41,972 nt of DNA. Source: DASRVA01 sp050732935. Its GTDB lineage: Bacteria > Gemmatimonadota > Gemmatimonadetes > JACCXV01 > JAHWKZ01. The stretch is from NCBI GenBank assembly GCA_050732935.1, contig JBOHRW010000081.1, positions 1 to 41,972 of the forward strand, given 5' to 3'. Shown here one piece after another: positions 33,598-41,365 of this stretch. A program made the position numbers and the translations under genes. The notes under the pieces are model-generated. The model did no database searches, was not told the DNA's origin, and saw nothing but the letters and a program-made list of their open reading frames with translations. How positions within the stretch are numbered: position 1 is the stretch's first letter; each line of letters opens with the position of its first letter.

Positions 33598-34631
33598 TGA
33601 AGCTCGAGCAGAGCAAGCAACTGGAGCCGCGGATGGTTGACGAGCCCGGCGCTCGCGCCCGGGCCCAAGCCCAAGCCCAGGCCGGAGCGACCCGAGACAT
33701 CTCGATCGTCGTCCTCCTCGAACGGGGGCGGGCCGCAGCGGCGGACATCTATCGCCAGTATGCGCCGCACCTGCGGAGGGGCGGCTACTCGTTCGAGTTC
33801 CTGTTCATCTGCGGGCCCGGCCAGAAAACTCTGGGGAGGGGTCTGTCCGAGGAGGACGTGGAGCGGGGGGAAGTCCGGTTGCTCGAGGTCGGGCAGTCGG
33901 TGGATCAGTCGACCGTCCTGCGTCTGTCCGTGGAGCACAGCCACGGCGGGATCGTGATGACGCTTCCTCCGGCATTCCGGGTCGCCCCGGAGGCCCTTCT
34001 CGATCTCATCCACGAGATCGAGAAGGGCAGCGACGTGGCCGTGGCCCGGCGCTGGCCGCGGAGAGGGGGGTGGATCAATCGGGTCCAGTCCGGCTTCGCG
34101 AACTGGCTGCTCAACGGCCTGACGGGTTCCCGGCTCCACGACGTGACTTGCCGCGTCGCGGCGATCCGTCGTCACGTCCTGTCGGAGATCCCTCTCTACG
34201 GGAGTTACTTCCGGTTCATCCCCATCGTGGCGGAGCGGGAGGGCTTCCGGGTCAAGGAGGTGCCGGTGCGTCCGCACTCGGAGGGCGGCCGTACCCGCTT
34301 ATACTCACCAGGGGTGTATTTCGGATGGCTGCTCGATATCTTCGGGATCTTCTTCCTGCTGCGCTTTACCTATCGTCCATTGCGATTCTTCGGCTCGCTG
34401 GGAGCCGCCTTCGGCCTCTCGGGGAGCGTCATCCTGGTCGTGCTCCTGCTGCAGCGGTTCGGCGGGCAGAGCATGGCCAACCGCCCGATGCTGCTGCTCG
34501 GCGTACTGCTGGTGACTCTCGGCGTCCAGGCCGTGGCCCTCGGCTTGATCGGGGAGATCGTCGTGCACTTCCAGGCCTCCCATGGCACGACGTACCGCTT
34601 GGCTCGAAGCCAAGATCCGTATACGAGCTGA
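33597..34631 (+). CDS. GT2-like protein lacking catalytic aspartates (pseudo-glycosyltransferase)
   Basis: Protein of 344 residues that aligns along its full length with the preceding GT2 but has lost the donor-binding residues. VDDGS is replaced by ICGPG (C72, G73), and MDGDLQ by LPPAFR (P124-P125-A126 at the DxD place), while flanking hydrophobic positions are kept. The later motifs are related (HDVTCRVAAIRR, SYFRFIPIVAE, EVPVRPHSEG), and there are two C-terminal helices like the partner's. It is intact, so it is not a decaying pseudogene; a regulatory or scaffold partner for the active enzyme is the likeliest role. Residues 20-30 contain an Ala-Gln repeat encoded by a hexanucleotide tract. 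Confidence 0.8.
   Translation: MKLEQSKQLEPRMVDEPGARARAQAQAQAGATRDISIVVLLERGRAAAADIYRQYAPHLRRGGYSFEFLFICGPGQKTLGRGLSEEDVERGEVRLLEVGQSVDQSTVLRLSVEHSHGGIVMTLPPAFRVAPEALLDLIHEIEKGSDVAVARRWPRRGGWINRVQSGFANWLLNGLTGSRLHDVTCRVAAIRRHVLSEIPLYGSYFRFIPIVAEREGFRVKEVPVRPHSEGGRTRLYSPGVYFGWLLDIFGIFFLLRFTYRPLRFFGSLGAAFGLSGSVILVVLLLQRFGGQSMANRPMLLLGVLLVTLGVQAVALGLIGEIVVHFQASHGTTYRLARSQDPYTS
33657..33680 (+). repeat. Hexanucleotide tandem repeat (GCCCRR)x4 in coding sequence
   Basis: Four consecutive GCCCGG/GCCCAA/GCCCAA/GCCCAG units encode part of an Ala-Gln stretch near the N-terminus of the GT2-like protein. A six-base unit changes length without frameshift, so it would alter only linker length. Confidence 0.8.
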
Positions 34632-34732
34632 TTCCATGATTCCGCCTGGGAATTGACGGCGGGACTGTCCCGCGCCGCGCGCGCGGGGTCGATGCCCGAT
34701 CGCCTTCCAGCACCGAGAACCCCGATTCGATC

Positions 34733-35905
34733 ATGCGCGAGCTGGACGACAGACACTACATCAGGCACAAGCTCTTCGAGGACGAGGGGTCTTCGTCGTT
34801 GAAGTACAGGCGGCTGGTCATCGGCGGGGGTTCGTGGTGGGAGTTCGTGAAGTACGAGCTCCTCACGACCTTCCTCGGACCGATACCGGGCGCGCTGGGG
34901 CTGGCCCTCCGGAAGAGACTCTATCCGCTCCTGTTCGAGGAGATCGGCGCGGACGTCGTCTTCGGGCGCAACCTCGTTCTGCGCTGTCCGCGCAGGATCC
35001 GCCTTGGCGACGGGGTCATGATCGACGACGGGTGTGTCATCGACGCGCGCGGCGGGGAGGGCGTGTCGATCGGCGACCGGGTGATCCTCAATCGCGAGAC
35101 CTTCGTCCAGGCGAAGGTCGGGCCCATCCACATCGGGGAGGAGGCGGACATCGGGGCCGGGTCCGGTCTCTACTCCCAGGGCGGGATCCAGATCGGAGAC
35201 CAGGTCGCCATGGGGGGGCGGTGCATCGTCGGGGGGGGCCTGATCGATCCGAGCCTCGAGCACCCGGAGTCGGGCGATCCGCCCGGAACCCGCGATCAGC
35301 GAAAGGTGAGCAAGGGGCCCATCCGGATCGAGGACCGGGTCGCGATGGGTGTGGCGGTGGTCGTGCTGGACGGCGTCGAGATCGGCACGGGGTGCATCGT
35401 AGGCGCCGCCAGCGTGCTCCGGGAGAGCGTGCCGCCCTACTCGATCGTCGTGCCGCATCAGCGGCTGATCCTTCTGCCGCGCTCCGGGCAGGCGCCAGAG
35501 GGCGCGACGCCAGCGACTTCCCGTTCGGGACGGGCCGAGGAGGATCCGCCCACCACCGGGGAGGAGACGCCCCAAGCGCCGTCGATGCCGCCGGCTGCCT
35601 CCGGGGAGCCCGATCCCCGCACGGTGCGGGCGGTCTTTGGCGCGATCGACGAGATCAACCTCCAGCTCCCGCCCGGAGGGCGGCTCGCCAAAGCGATGGA
35701 CGCCAGCCTGTTTGGCAACGGCGGGCCGCTGGACTCCCTCCGTCTCGTCAACCTCCTCGTCGCGACGGAGGAGCGGATGGCGGAGGAGTTCGAGCGTCGG
35801 GTCGATCTCACCGACGAAGCCATCGTAGCCGAGGGCGGCCGCAACCCGCTGCAGACCGTCCGCTCCTTCGTGGAATACGTCGAGGGGCGGAGGAGGAGCG
35901 GATGA
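34733..35905 (+). CDS. Left-handed beta-helix acyltransferase fused to an acyl-carrier-like domain
   Basis: Protein of 390 residues. Residues about 70-245 are a hexapeptide-repeat left-handed beta-helix (IRLGDGVMIDDGCVIDARGG, VSIGDRVILNRETFVQAKVG, IHIGEEADIGAGSGLYSQGG, VEIGTGCIVGAASVL), typical of O-acetyl/acyl transferases. Residues 250-300 are a Pro/Ala/Glu-rich linker. Residues 305-385 resemble an acyl carrier protein: GGPLDSLRLVNLLVATEE with S335 in the DSL phosphopantetheine position, followed by a predicted helical bundle. A carrier domain attached to such a transferase is uncommon. The gene is coupled (ATGA) to an FkbH-like gene, so the carrier may accept an acyl group made by that enzyme and deliver it to a glycan. 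Confidence 0.8.
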   Translation: MRELDDRHYIRHKLFEDEGSSSLKYRRLVIGGGSWWEFVKYELLTTFLGPIPGALGLALRKRLYPLLFEEIGADVVFGRNLVLRCPRRIRLGDGVMIDDGCVIDARGGEGVSIGDRVILNRETFVQAKVGPIHIGEEADIGAGSGLYSQGGIQIGDQVAMGGRCIVGGGLIDPSLEHPESGDPPGTRDQRKVSKGPIRIEDRVAMGVAVVVLDGVEIGTGCIVGAASVLRESVPPYSIVVPHQRLILLPRSGQAPEGATPATSRSGRAEEDPPTTGEETPQAPSMPPAASGEPDPRTVRAVFGAIDEINLQLPPGGRLAKAMDASLFGNGGPLDSLRLVNLLVATEERMAEEFERRVDLTDEAIVAEGGRNPLQTVRSFVEYVEGRRRSG

Positions 35906-37641
35906 CGCGCCGGCTGCGCGCCCTGACCCTGTCCGACTTCAACGCCTCCAACTTCGAAGCCTATCTGACGAACGATCCGGACGAGCCTCCCATCGAGGCG
36001 ATCGAGTCGGACTTCGGGCAGGTGTCACGCCTGGTCGCCGACCCTGGCGCGGCGGTCTGGTCGCCCAGGCCCGATCTCACCATGATCTGGACTCGTCCGG
36101 AGGGGGTGATCGCGTCCTTCGCGCGGCTGTGCGCCGGGGAGGAGGTCGACGACGGCGAGGTCCTCCGCGAAGTGGACGCCTGGCTGGATCTTGTGGCCGG
36201 AGTCCGGAAGCGGACCGGAGTCGTGTTCGTGCCGACCTGGACCCCGCCCGGCCGATCGATCTTCCCGTCGCAGGAGATGGACCTCGAGCGGGGCATCGAT
36301 GGGATGCTGCTGCGGATGAATCTTCGACTTGCGAAGCGACTGGGAGGGCTTCCGGGCGTGCACGTGCTGAACGCGACCCGATGGGCGGCCGGGCCACAGA
36401 GCTTCAGCCCGAAGCTTTGGTACATGAGCAAGACCCCGTATGCGAACGAGGTGTTCCGGAGCGCCGTGTCGACGATCAAGGCCGCTCTGCGCGGGCTGGC
36501 CGGGGCGGCGCGGAAGCTGATCATTCTTGATCTCGACGACACCCTCTGGGGGGGGATCGTGGGCGAAGTAGGATGGGAACGCGTGATCCTCGGCGGGCAC
36601 GACCCGATCGGGGAGGCGTATGTCGATTTCCAGCTCGCGCTGAAAGCGCTGACGCGCCGCGGGATCGTGCTCGGAATCGTGAGCCGCAACGAGGAAGCCG
36701 TGGCCCTGGAGGCGATCCGCCGAAACCCTGAGATGGTGCTGCGCCTCGACGATTTCGCGGGATGGCGGATCGACTGGGGGGACAAGGCTCGGAACGTCGC
36801 GGACCTGGTCGATGAGCTGAATCTGGGACTTCAATCGACAGTGTTCATCGATGACGACCCGGCGCAGCGCGCGCGCGTGGCGGAAGCGCTTCCGGAGGTC
36901 CTCGTGCCCGACTGGCCCCAGGACCGGATGCTCTATCGACGAGCACTCGAGGATCTCGGCTGCTTCGACGCGCCCGCGATCAGCGAAGAGGACAGAGGGC
37001 GGGCCGCCATGTATGTGGTCGAGCGAAACCGCCGCGAGGCCCGCAGCACGGTGGGAACCGTGGACGAGTGGCTCGAGACGCTCGGCACCGTCGTCACCGT
37101 CGAGCCGCTGGGTCCCGGCAACCTTCCGCGCGCCGCCCAGCTTCTCAACAAGACGAACCAGATGAATCTTTCCACGCGCCGCATGAGCGAGATCGAGCTT
37201 GGGGACTGGGCCGCCGCGGCCGAGCGCGCGGTATGGACCTTCCGTGTGTCCGACCGCTTCGGCGATCTCGGTCTGACGGGGATCCTCGGACTCGAGGAGG
37301 AGGATGGGCGCGGCCGCGTCGTGGACTTCGTGCTGAGCTGCCGAGCGTTCGGCCGCAAGGTCGAGGAGACCATGCTGGCGATCGCCGTGCGGGAAGCCCG
37401 CTCGCGCGGGCTGGTGGAGGTCGTGGCCGAATACCGGCCGACCGCCAGGAATCGCCCCTGTCTCGAGTTCCTGCGCCGCTGCGGATTCGCGGAGCGAAAC
37501 GCCACGATCCCGACGTTCGTCTGGGATTGCGACCGGCCGTACGGCGTGCCGGACACGGTGCGGCTCGAGGATCCCGCTGGCGCTCTCCCCCGGCCTTCGG
37601 AGGGAGCCGCGAGCAGCTCGTCCGCGGGCGGCTCCCGTTGA
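35902..37641 (+). CDS. FkbH-like HAD-superfamily (HAD-IIIC) protein with GNAT-like C-terminus
   Basis: Protein of 579 residues. The N-terminal about 200 residues have an SGNH-like arrangement (VVFVPTWTPPG, VLNATRW). The HAD domain has motif I D210-L-D212-DTLWGG, later IVSRNEE and TVFIDDDPAQRARV. The C-terminal part has the FkbH-typical LLNKTNQMNLSTRR and a GNAT-like segment (DFVLSCRAFGRKVEE, then LEFLRRCGFAERN). Characterised FkbH proteins load a glyceryl unit from 1,3-bisphosphoglycerate onto an acyl carrier protein. Here the upstream overlapping gene supplies a carrier-like domain, so glyceryl- or lactyl-type loading is plausible but not shown. The stop overlaps the next gene (TTGA). Confidence 0.88.
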   Translation: MTRRLRALTLSDFNASNFEAYLTNDPDEPPIEAIESDFGQVSRLVADPGAAVWSPRPDLTMIWTRPEGVIASFARLCAGEEVDDGEVLREVDAWLDLVAGVRKRTGVVFVPTWTPPGRSIFPSQEMDLERGIDGMLLRMNLRLAKRLGGLPGVHVLNATRWAAGPQSFSPKLWYMSKTPYANEVFRSAVSTIKAALRGLAGAARKLIILDLDDTLWGGIVGEVGWERVILGGHDPIGEAYVDFQLALKALTRRGIVLGIVSRNEEAVALEAIRRNPEMVLRLDDFAGWRIDWGDKARNVADLVDELNLGLQSTVFIDDDPAQRARVAEALPEVLVPDWPQDRMLYRRALEDLGCFDAPAISEEDRGRAAMYVVERNRREARSTVGTVDEWLETLGTVVTVEPLGPGNLPRAAQLLNKTNQMNLSTRRMSEIELGDWAAAAERAVWTFRVSDRFGDLGLTGILGLEEEDGRGRVVDFVLSCRAFGRKVEETMLAIAVREARSRGLVEVVAEYRPTARNRPCLEFLRRCGFAERNATIPTFVWDCDRPYGVPDTVRLEDPAGALPRPSEGAASSSSAGGSR

Positions 37642-39134
37642 GGCCAGGCAGGCTGAGGGTTCCGTCCTGGCTGTTCCCGGTGCTGATCCTGGCGCTGGCC
37701 GCGATCCTGCGGCTGGTGCATCTCGGGGCCGAGAACCTGTGGCTCGACGAGGTCTTCTCGCTGGGCCAGGCGAAGCCTCCCCTCGACCTGATCGCCGGGT
37801 ACTGGGACCTGGACGACCAGCAGACGACGCGCCCTCTGGCGCTCGTCCTTCTTCACTGGGTCCTGGGATTCGGGTCCTCCGAGTTTCTGGTGCGCTTGCC
37901 GTTCGCGCTGGTCAGCATCCTCGATGTCGCGGCGCTGTACCTGGTCGCCCGCGAGCTCGTCGATCGACGGACGTCGTTGCTCGCCGCGTTGTTCCTGGCC
38001 CTCCTTCCCATCCACGTATGGTACGCCCAGGAGGCGCGCTGGTATGCCCAGTGGTCGCTCCTCACGACCGTCTCCTTCTGGGCGCTCCTGCGCGCGTGGA
38101 AGACAGACCGGACGGGCTGGTGGCTGGCCTTCATCGCGGCGGCGACCTTGAACCTGTACACCTTCGTCATCACCCTCCACGTCCTGGTGGCGCTGGCGGC
38201 GACGGTGTGGTTCCTGCCGGAACGGGGCCGCCGAGCGTCGTTCCGGGGAAAGGGGCTCGCCTCGCTGTCGGTGGTCGGCATGCTCGGCCTGCCGGCGGCC
38301 ATGGCCGCGCTGGGGTTCGGCGGGGTGGGCGGGGCCGACGACGTGGTCGGGACCCCCCGTCCGCCCTCGCTCGTGTTCCTGCCGTACACATTCTTCGCCT
38401 TCGTGGCGGGATTCACGGTGGGGCCGACCGTCGCGGAGCTGCACGACCTTCCCCCCCCCACCGGCATTCTTGCGGAGCATCCCGAGGTGCTGGTCTTCGT
38501 GGCCGTCTTCGGCGCTCTCTCCCTGGCCGGGATGAGGGCCCTCCGGGGGCGTGCGGACCAGACCGCCGTTCTGCTGCCGTGGGCGATCGGGTTGCCGGTC
38601 CTCATCTTCGGGAGCGCCGTTCTGGGCGGTCAGACCTTCAACGTCCGTTACGCCTTCGCGGCGGTCCCTGGAGTGGCGTTCCTGCTGGCGCTCGGCGTCG
38701 ATTCGCTCGGGCGGTGGAGGGTGCCGGCGACCCTGCTGGTGGCCGCGCTGTTCGGATTCTCGCTCGCCAACTACTACCTGACACCCAAGTACGACAAGGA
38801 ACACATGCGCGAGGCGATGGCTTACGTGCGCGAGGGGGCCGATCGGGAGGATCCTGTGGCCGTGGTCGGACAGGGACTTCCTGCGGCGCAGCACTACGGG
38901 CAAGAGTTGTCCGTGGAGCGGCTCCGGGGCTGCCGCGGCCGGGAGAGAGACGAGCTACCGCCGGCGATGTACCACGTGAACGACCTGCGTGACGATCCGG
39001 ACGTGTGGCTGGTCGTCAGCCGGGATTGGGGCGACCTGGGGTCTGACTGCCGGCGGGAGCTGACAGGGACGCACGAGATGATCGACCATCGCGGCTTCGT
39101 CGGCGTCGAAGTCTATCGGCTGAGACGGCGCTGA
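37638..39134 (+). CDS. GT39/ArnT-like polytopic glycosyltransferase
   Basis: Membrane protein of 498 residues with about ten hydrophobic helices (for example LFPVLILALAAILRLVHLG, LLAALFLALLPIHVWYAQEA, LLVAALFGFSLANYYL). The conserved luminal Asp-Glu of the PMT/ArnT fold is D37-E38 in LWLDEVFSLGQ. Such enzymes use polyprenyl-phosphate sugars as donors in the periplasm, matching the GT2 that would make that donor upstream. TTG 37638 is chosen because it overlaps the FkbH-like stop and precedes the first helix; GTG 37680 would cut into that helix. Nine consecutive C residues at 38451-38459 (in DLPPPTG) form a homopolymer within the coding sequence. Confidence 0.85.
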   Translation: MRPGRLRVPSWLFPVLILALAAILRLVHLGAENLWLDEVFSLGQAKPPLDLIAGYWDLDDQQTTRPLALVLLHWVLGFGSSEFLVRLPFALVSILDVAALYLVARELVDRRTSLLAALFLALLPIHVWYAQEARWYAQWSLLTTVSFWALLRAWKTDRTGWWLAFIAAATLNLYTFVITLHVLVALAATVWFLPERGRRASFRGKGLASLSVVGMLGLPAAMAALGFGGVGGADDVVGTPRPPSLVFLPYTFFAFVAGFTVGPTVAELHDLPPPTGILAEHPEVLVFVAVFGALSLAGMRALRGRADQTAVLLPWAIGLPVLIFGSAVLGGQTFNVRYAFAAVPGVAFLLALGVDSLGRWRVPATLLVAALFGFSLANYYLTPKYDKEHMREAMAYVREGADREDPVAVVGQGLPAAQHYGQELSVERLRGCRGRERDELPPAMYHVNDLRDDPDVWLVVSRDWGDLGSDCRRELTGTHEMIDHRGFVGVEVYRLRRR

Positions 39135-39158
39135 GCGGTCACGCAGGCTGACGGGGGA

Positions 39159-39182
39159 CCAGGCCTCGAGCCGGTGGCCTGG
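39159..39182. terminator. Bidirectional hairpin between convergent genes
   Basis: A perfect 7-bp stem, ccaggcc with ggcctgg, and a 10-base loop lie in the 49-base gap between the convergent GT39-like and asparagine synthase genes. The position suits a shared terminator. No T run is visible on either strand. Confidence 0.45.
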
Positions 39183-39183
39183 C

Positions 39184-41178
39184 TCAGGAGGCGAGGCTGG
39201 AGGGGACCGGATCACCAGCGGGCCGGCCGGGCGTGGTCTCCGCGGAATCCCTTCCCAGCAGCGAGGTGATCTCTGCCTCGAGATCCGCCACCGGGATGCC
39301 CTCGATCCTGATCCGGTGCCAGAGCTCGGCATTGAGCAGCAGCCACAGGCGGTTGCCGTGGTCGCTCCGTCCCCCCAGGTGGCTCACGAGAAGGTCCCGG
39401 ATCGCGTTCGGACGCAGATAGCCGGCCTCCACGAGGTGGGCCCCCGTCAGATAATGCTGGAAGAGGTCCCGGAACTGACGGGCCATCATATAGGGCAGCC
39501 CTGAGTTGAAACCCTGCTTGGGACGGCTGAGGACCTCCGCCGGAAGGTAGCGCTCGGCCAGCCGCATCTGGAGGTACCGGCGCTGACGCCCGCGCACCTT
39601 CAGCGAGGTCGACAGCGTGGCGGCGAACTCGGCCAGCCGGTAGTCGAGGAAGGGGGAGCGCGCCTCCAGCCCGTGCGCCATCGTCATCCGATCGAGGATC
39701 ATGACCGGGTGGTTGGGCTCACGCACCATGCTGTCGGCGAGGAGCATCCGGTCCAGATCCTCCTTGACCCGGGCATCGTCCTCGTACCAGGCGACGATCG
39801 ATCCCTCGGAGTCGAACCCGTCCACGAGCGCGCGGAAGCGGTCGGTGTAGAGACCCTCGCGAAGACGGGGTGTGAAGTAGAAGTAGCTGAGCGCGCGTGC
39901 GTAGCGGCGGCCGCCTTCCACCCGGGCGAGGTCGTCCACCCAGCGCAGCCGGTGGCTCAGGCTCTTGTACCAGTAGCCGTCCGGAGCCAGGTCCAGGATC
40001 CGCCTCAGGACCTTCTCCCGGAGCGCGGCGGGAAGCCGGGCGTAGCGCGCCACGTAGTACAGGGCATAGTACCGGTCGTAGCCGCCGAAGCGCTCGTCGC
40101 CGCCATCGCCGCCGAGAGCGACCTTGACCTCGCGACGGGTCTCACGGGCGAGATGGTACATGCAGGCGCTGAGCGGGTCGGAAGGCTCGTCGAGATGGTG
40201 GACGAGAGTCGGAAGGAGGCCGATGATGTCGCCGCCGATCCGGTACTCGAAGTGGCGCGTTCCGCAGTGGCGCGCTACCGCCGCGGCCGCAGGCGCCTCG
40301 TCGAAGCCCCGGTAGGGGACGCTGCCGGAGAAGGTCTTCAAGGGCTCCCCCGTCAGGCTCTGGGCGACGGCTGCGACGATACCGGAATCGATCCCGCCGC
40401 TCAGGAAGGAGCCCAGGGGGACGTCGCTGACGAGGTGTGCGCCGACCGATTCCCGGACCACCTCGTCGAGGCGTTCCAGCGCGTCCTCTTCGGAGAGCGC
40501 CGGCTTCGGCTCGAAGCGCAGGTCCCACCAGCGACGGATCGAGGGCTCGCCGTTCTCCCAGGACATCAGATGCGCGGGAGGGAGCTTGTGGATGCCAGCG
40601 AACATCGTGCGCGGGTCGGCGATGACGCGCAGGGTCAGGTATTCGTCCAGCGCCCGCGGGTCGACCTCGGCGAGGCCGGGGGCGACGGCCAGGATCGCCT
40701 TGATCTCGGAGGCGAACAGAAGGCGCTCGCCCTGCCGGGCCCAGAAGAGCGGCTTCTGGCCCAGGTGGTCGCGGGCCAGCAGGAGGCGCCGGCGCCGGCT
40801 GTCCCAGACTGCGATCGCGAACATGCCGCGAAGCGCGTGGACGAGGTCGGCCCCGCGCTCCTCGTAGAGGTGGACGATCACCTCGGTGTCCGATCGGGTC
40901 CGGAAGAGGTGCCCCCTCTCCTCGAGACCGGGGCGAAGCTCCCGATAGTTGTAGATCTCGCCGTTCAGCATGACCTGGACGGAGCCGTCCTCATTGGGGA
41001 TCGGCTGCCGGCCGGTCACCAGGTCGATGATCGCCAGACGGCGGAAGCCGAAGCCGACGCCGTCCTCGACATGGACGGTGGCGTCGTCGGGTCCGCGGTG
41101 GGCGATGGCGTCGGCCATGCGGCGGACCTCGTCTGCCGAGACGCCGCGCGGATCTACGATTCCGGCGATCCCGCACAT
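39184..41178 (-). CDS. asnB: Glutamine-dependent asparagine synthase / amidotransferase (AsnB-like)
   Basis: Protein of 664 residues on the minus strand. The class II glutamine amidotransferase domain begins at Cys2 (MCGIAGIVD) and has HRGPDD, RLAIIDL, NGEIYNY and RTRSDTEVI. The synthetase domain has the PP-loop SGGIDS at 260-265, then LGGDGGDERFGGYDRY and GLEARSPFLDYRLAEF. Versions of this length are often found in exopolysaccharide clusters, where they resemble exosortase-associated amidotransferases and may amidate sugars or peptides rather than make free Asn. The neighbouring glycan genes favour that reading, but the family alone cannot decide. The last 25 residues after LLGRD are a Pro/Ser-rich tail. 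Confidence 0.93.
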   Translation of the reverse strand: MCGIAGIVDPRGVSADEVRRMADAIAHRGPDDATVHVEDGVGFGFRRLAIIDLVTGRQPIPNEDGSVQVMLNGEIYNYRELRPGLEERGHLFRTRSDTEVIVHLYEERGADLVHALRGMFAIAVWDSRRRRLLLARDHLGQKPLFWARQGERLLFASEIKAILAVAPGLAEVDPRALDEYLTLRVIADPRTMFAGIHKLPPAHLMSWENGEPSIRRWWDLRFEPKPALSEEDALERLDEVVRESVGAHLVSDVPLGSFLSGGIDSGIVAAVAQSLTGEPLKTFSGSVPYRGFDEAPAAAAVARHCGTRHFEYRIGGDIIGLLPTLVHHLDEPSDPLSACMYHLARETRREVKVALGGDGGDERFGGYDRYYALYYVARYARLPAALREKVLRRILDLAPDGYWYKSLSHRLRWVDDLARVEGGRRYARALSYFYFTPRLREGLYTDRFRALVDGFDSEGSIVAWYEDDARVKEDLDRMLLADSMVREPNHPVMILDRMTMAHGLEARSPFLDYRLAEFAATLSTSLKVRGRQRRYLQMRLAERYLPAEVLSRPKQGFNSGLPYMMARQFRDLFQHYLTGAHLVEAGYLRPNAIRDLLVSHLGGRSDHGNRLWLLLNAELWHRIRIEGIPVADLEAEITSLLGRDSAETTPGRPAGDPVPSSLAS

Positions 41179-41365
41179 CAGAGGGTCAGAGGCGTGGAGA
41201 TTGGCATCCTTGGGGTCCTCGGGTCACATTGAGGAGTTATCGGCGGGCGCGATCCGCTCGTCGCTTCCAAAGGGAAGACAAAGATCCGTCCAGGCGGGGG
41301 GCCGGCGCAAGGCCGGACGCGGGACCGCTCGAGGCCTTCTCCGTGCCACGCCATTTCGGGGAGGT
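41179..41365. other. Divergent intergenic region between asnB (-) and the Asp-box lipoprotein (+)
   Basis: This 187-base gap must hold the promoters of both divergent genes. I could not identify convincing -10/-35 pairs. GGGGAGG at 41358-41364 sits just before the plus-strand start. No small gene or hairpin of note was found. Confidence 0.3.

Noticed and set aside
33597..34631. Second GT2 as a decaying pseudogene
   Set aside because: The frame is intact over its full length, hydrophobic core positions and membrane helices are conserved, and it is start-coupled to the active GT2.
34653..34673. TTGACG plus palindrome gcgggac-t-gtcccgc as a promoter/operator before the beta-helix gene
   Set aside because: No -10 box follows at 16-18 bases; the palindrome may be compositional in this GC-rich gap.
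34834..35901. In-frame open extension upstream of the FkbH-like gene
   Set aside because: It overlaps the beta-helix/carrier gene in another frame and has no domain; the ATG at 35902 overlaps the upstream stop.
36933..38903. Minus-strand open frame opposite the FkbH-like and GT39-like genes
   Set aside because: The composition is shadow-like, while both plus-strand genes have clear motifs and a start/stop overlap.
32638..41178. Exosortase-linked polysaccharide cluster
   Set aside because: AsnB and glycosyltransferases hint at it, but no exosortase, PEP-CTERM protein or chain-length regulator is present in the window.
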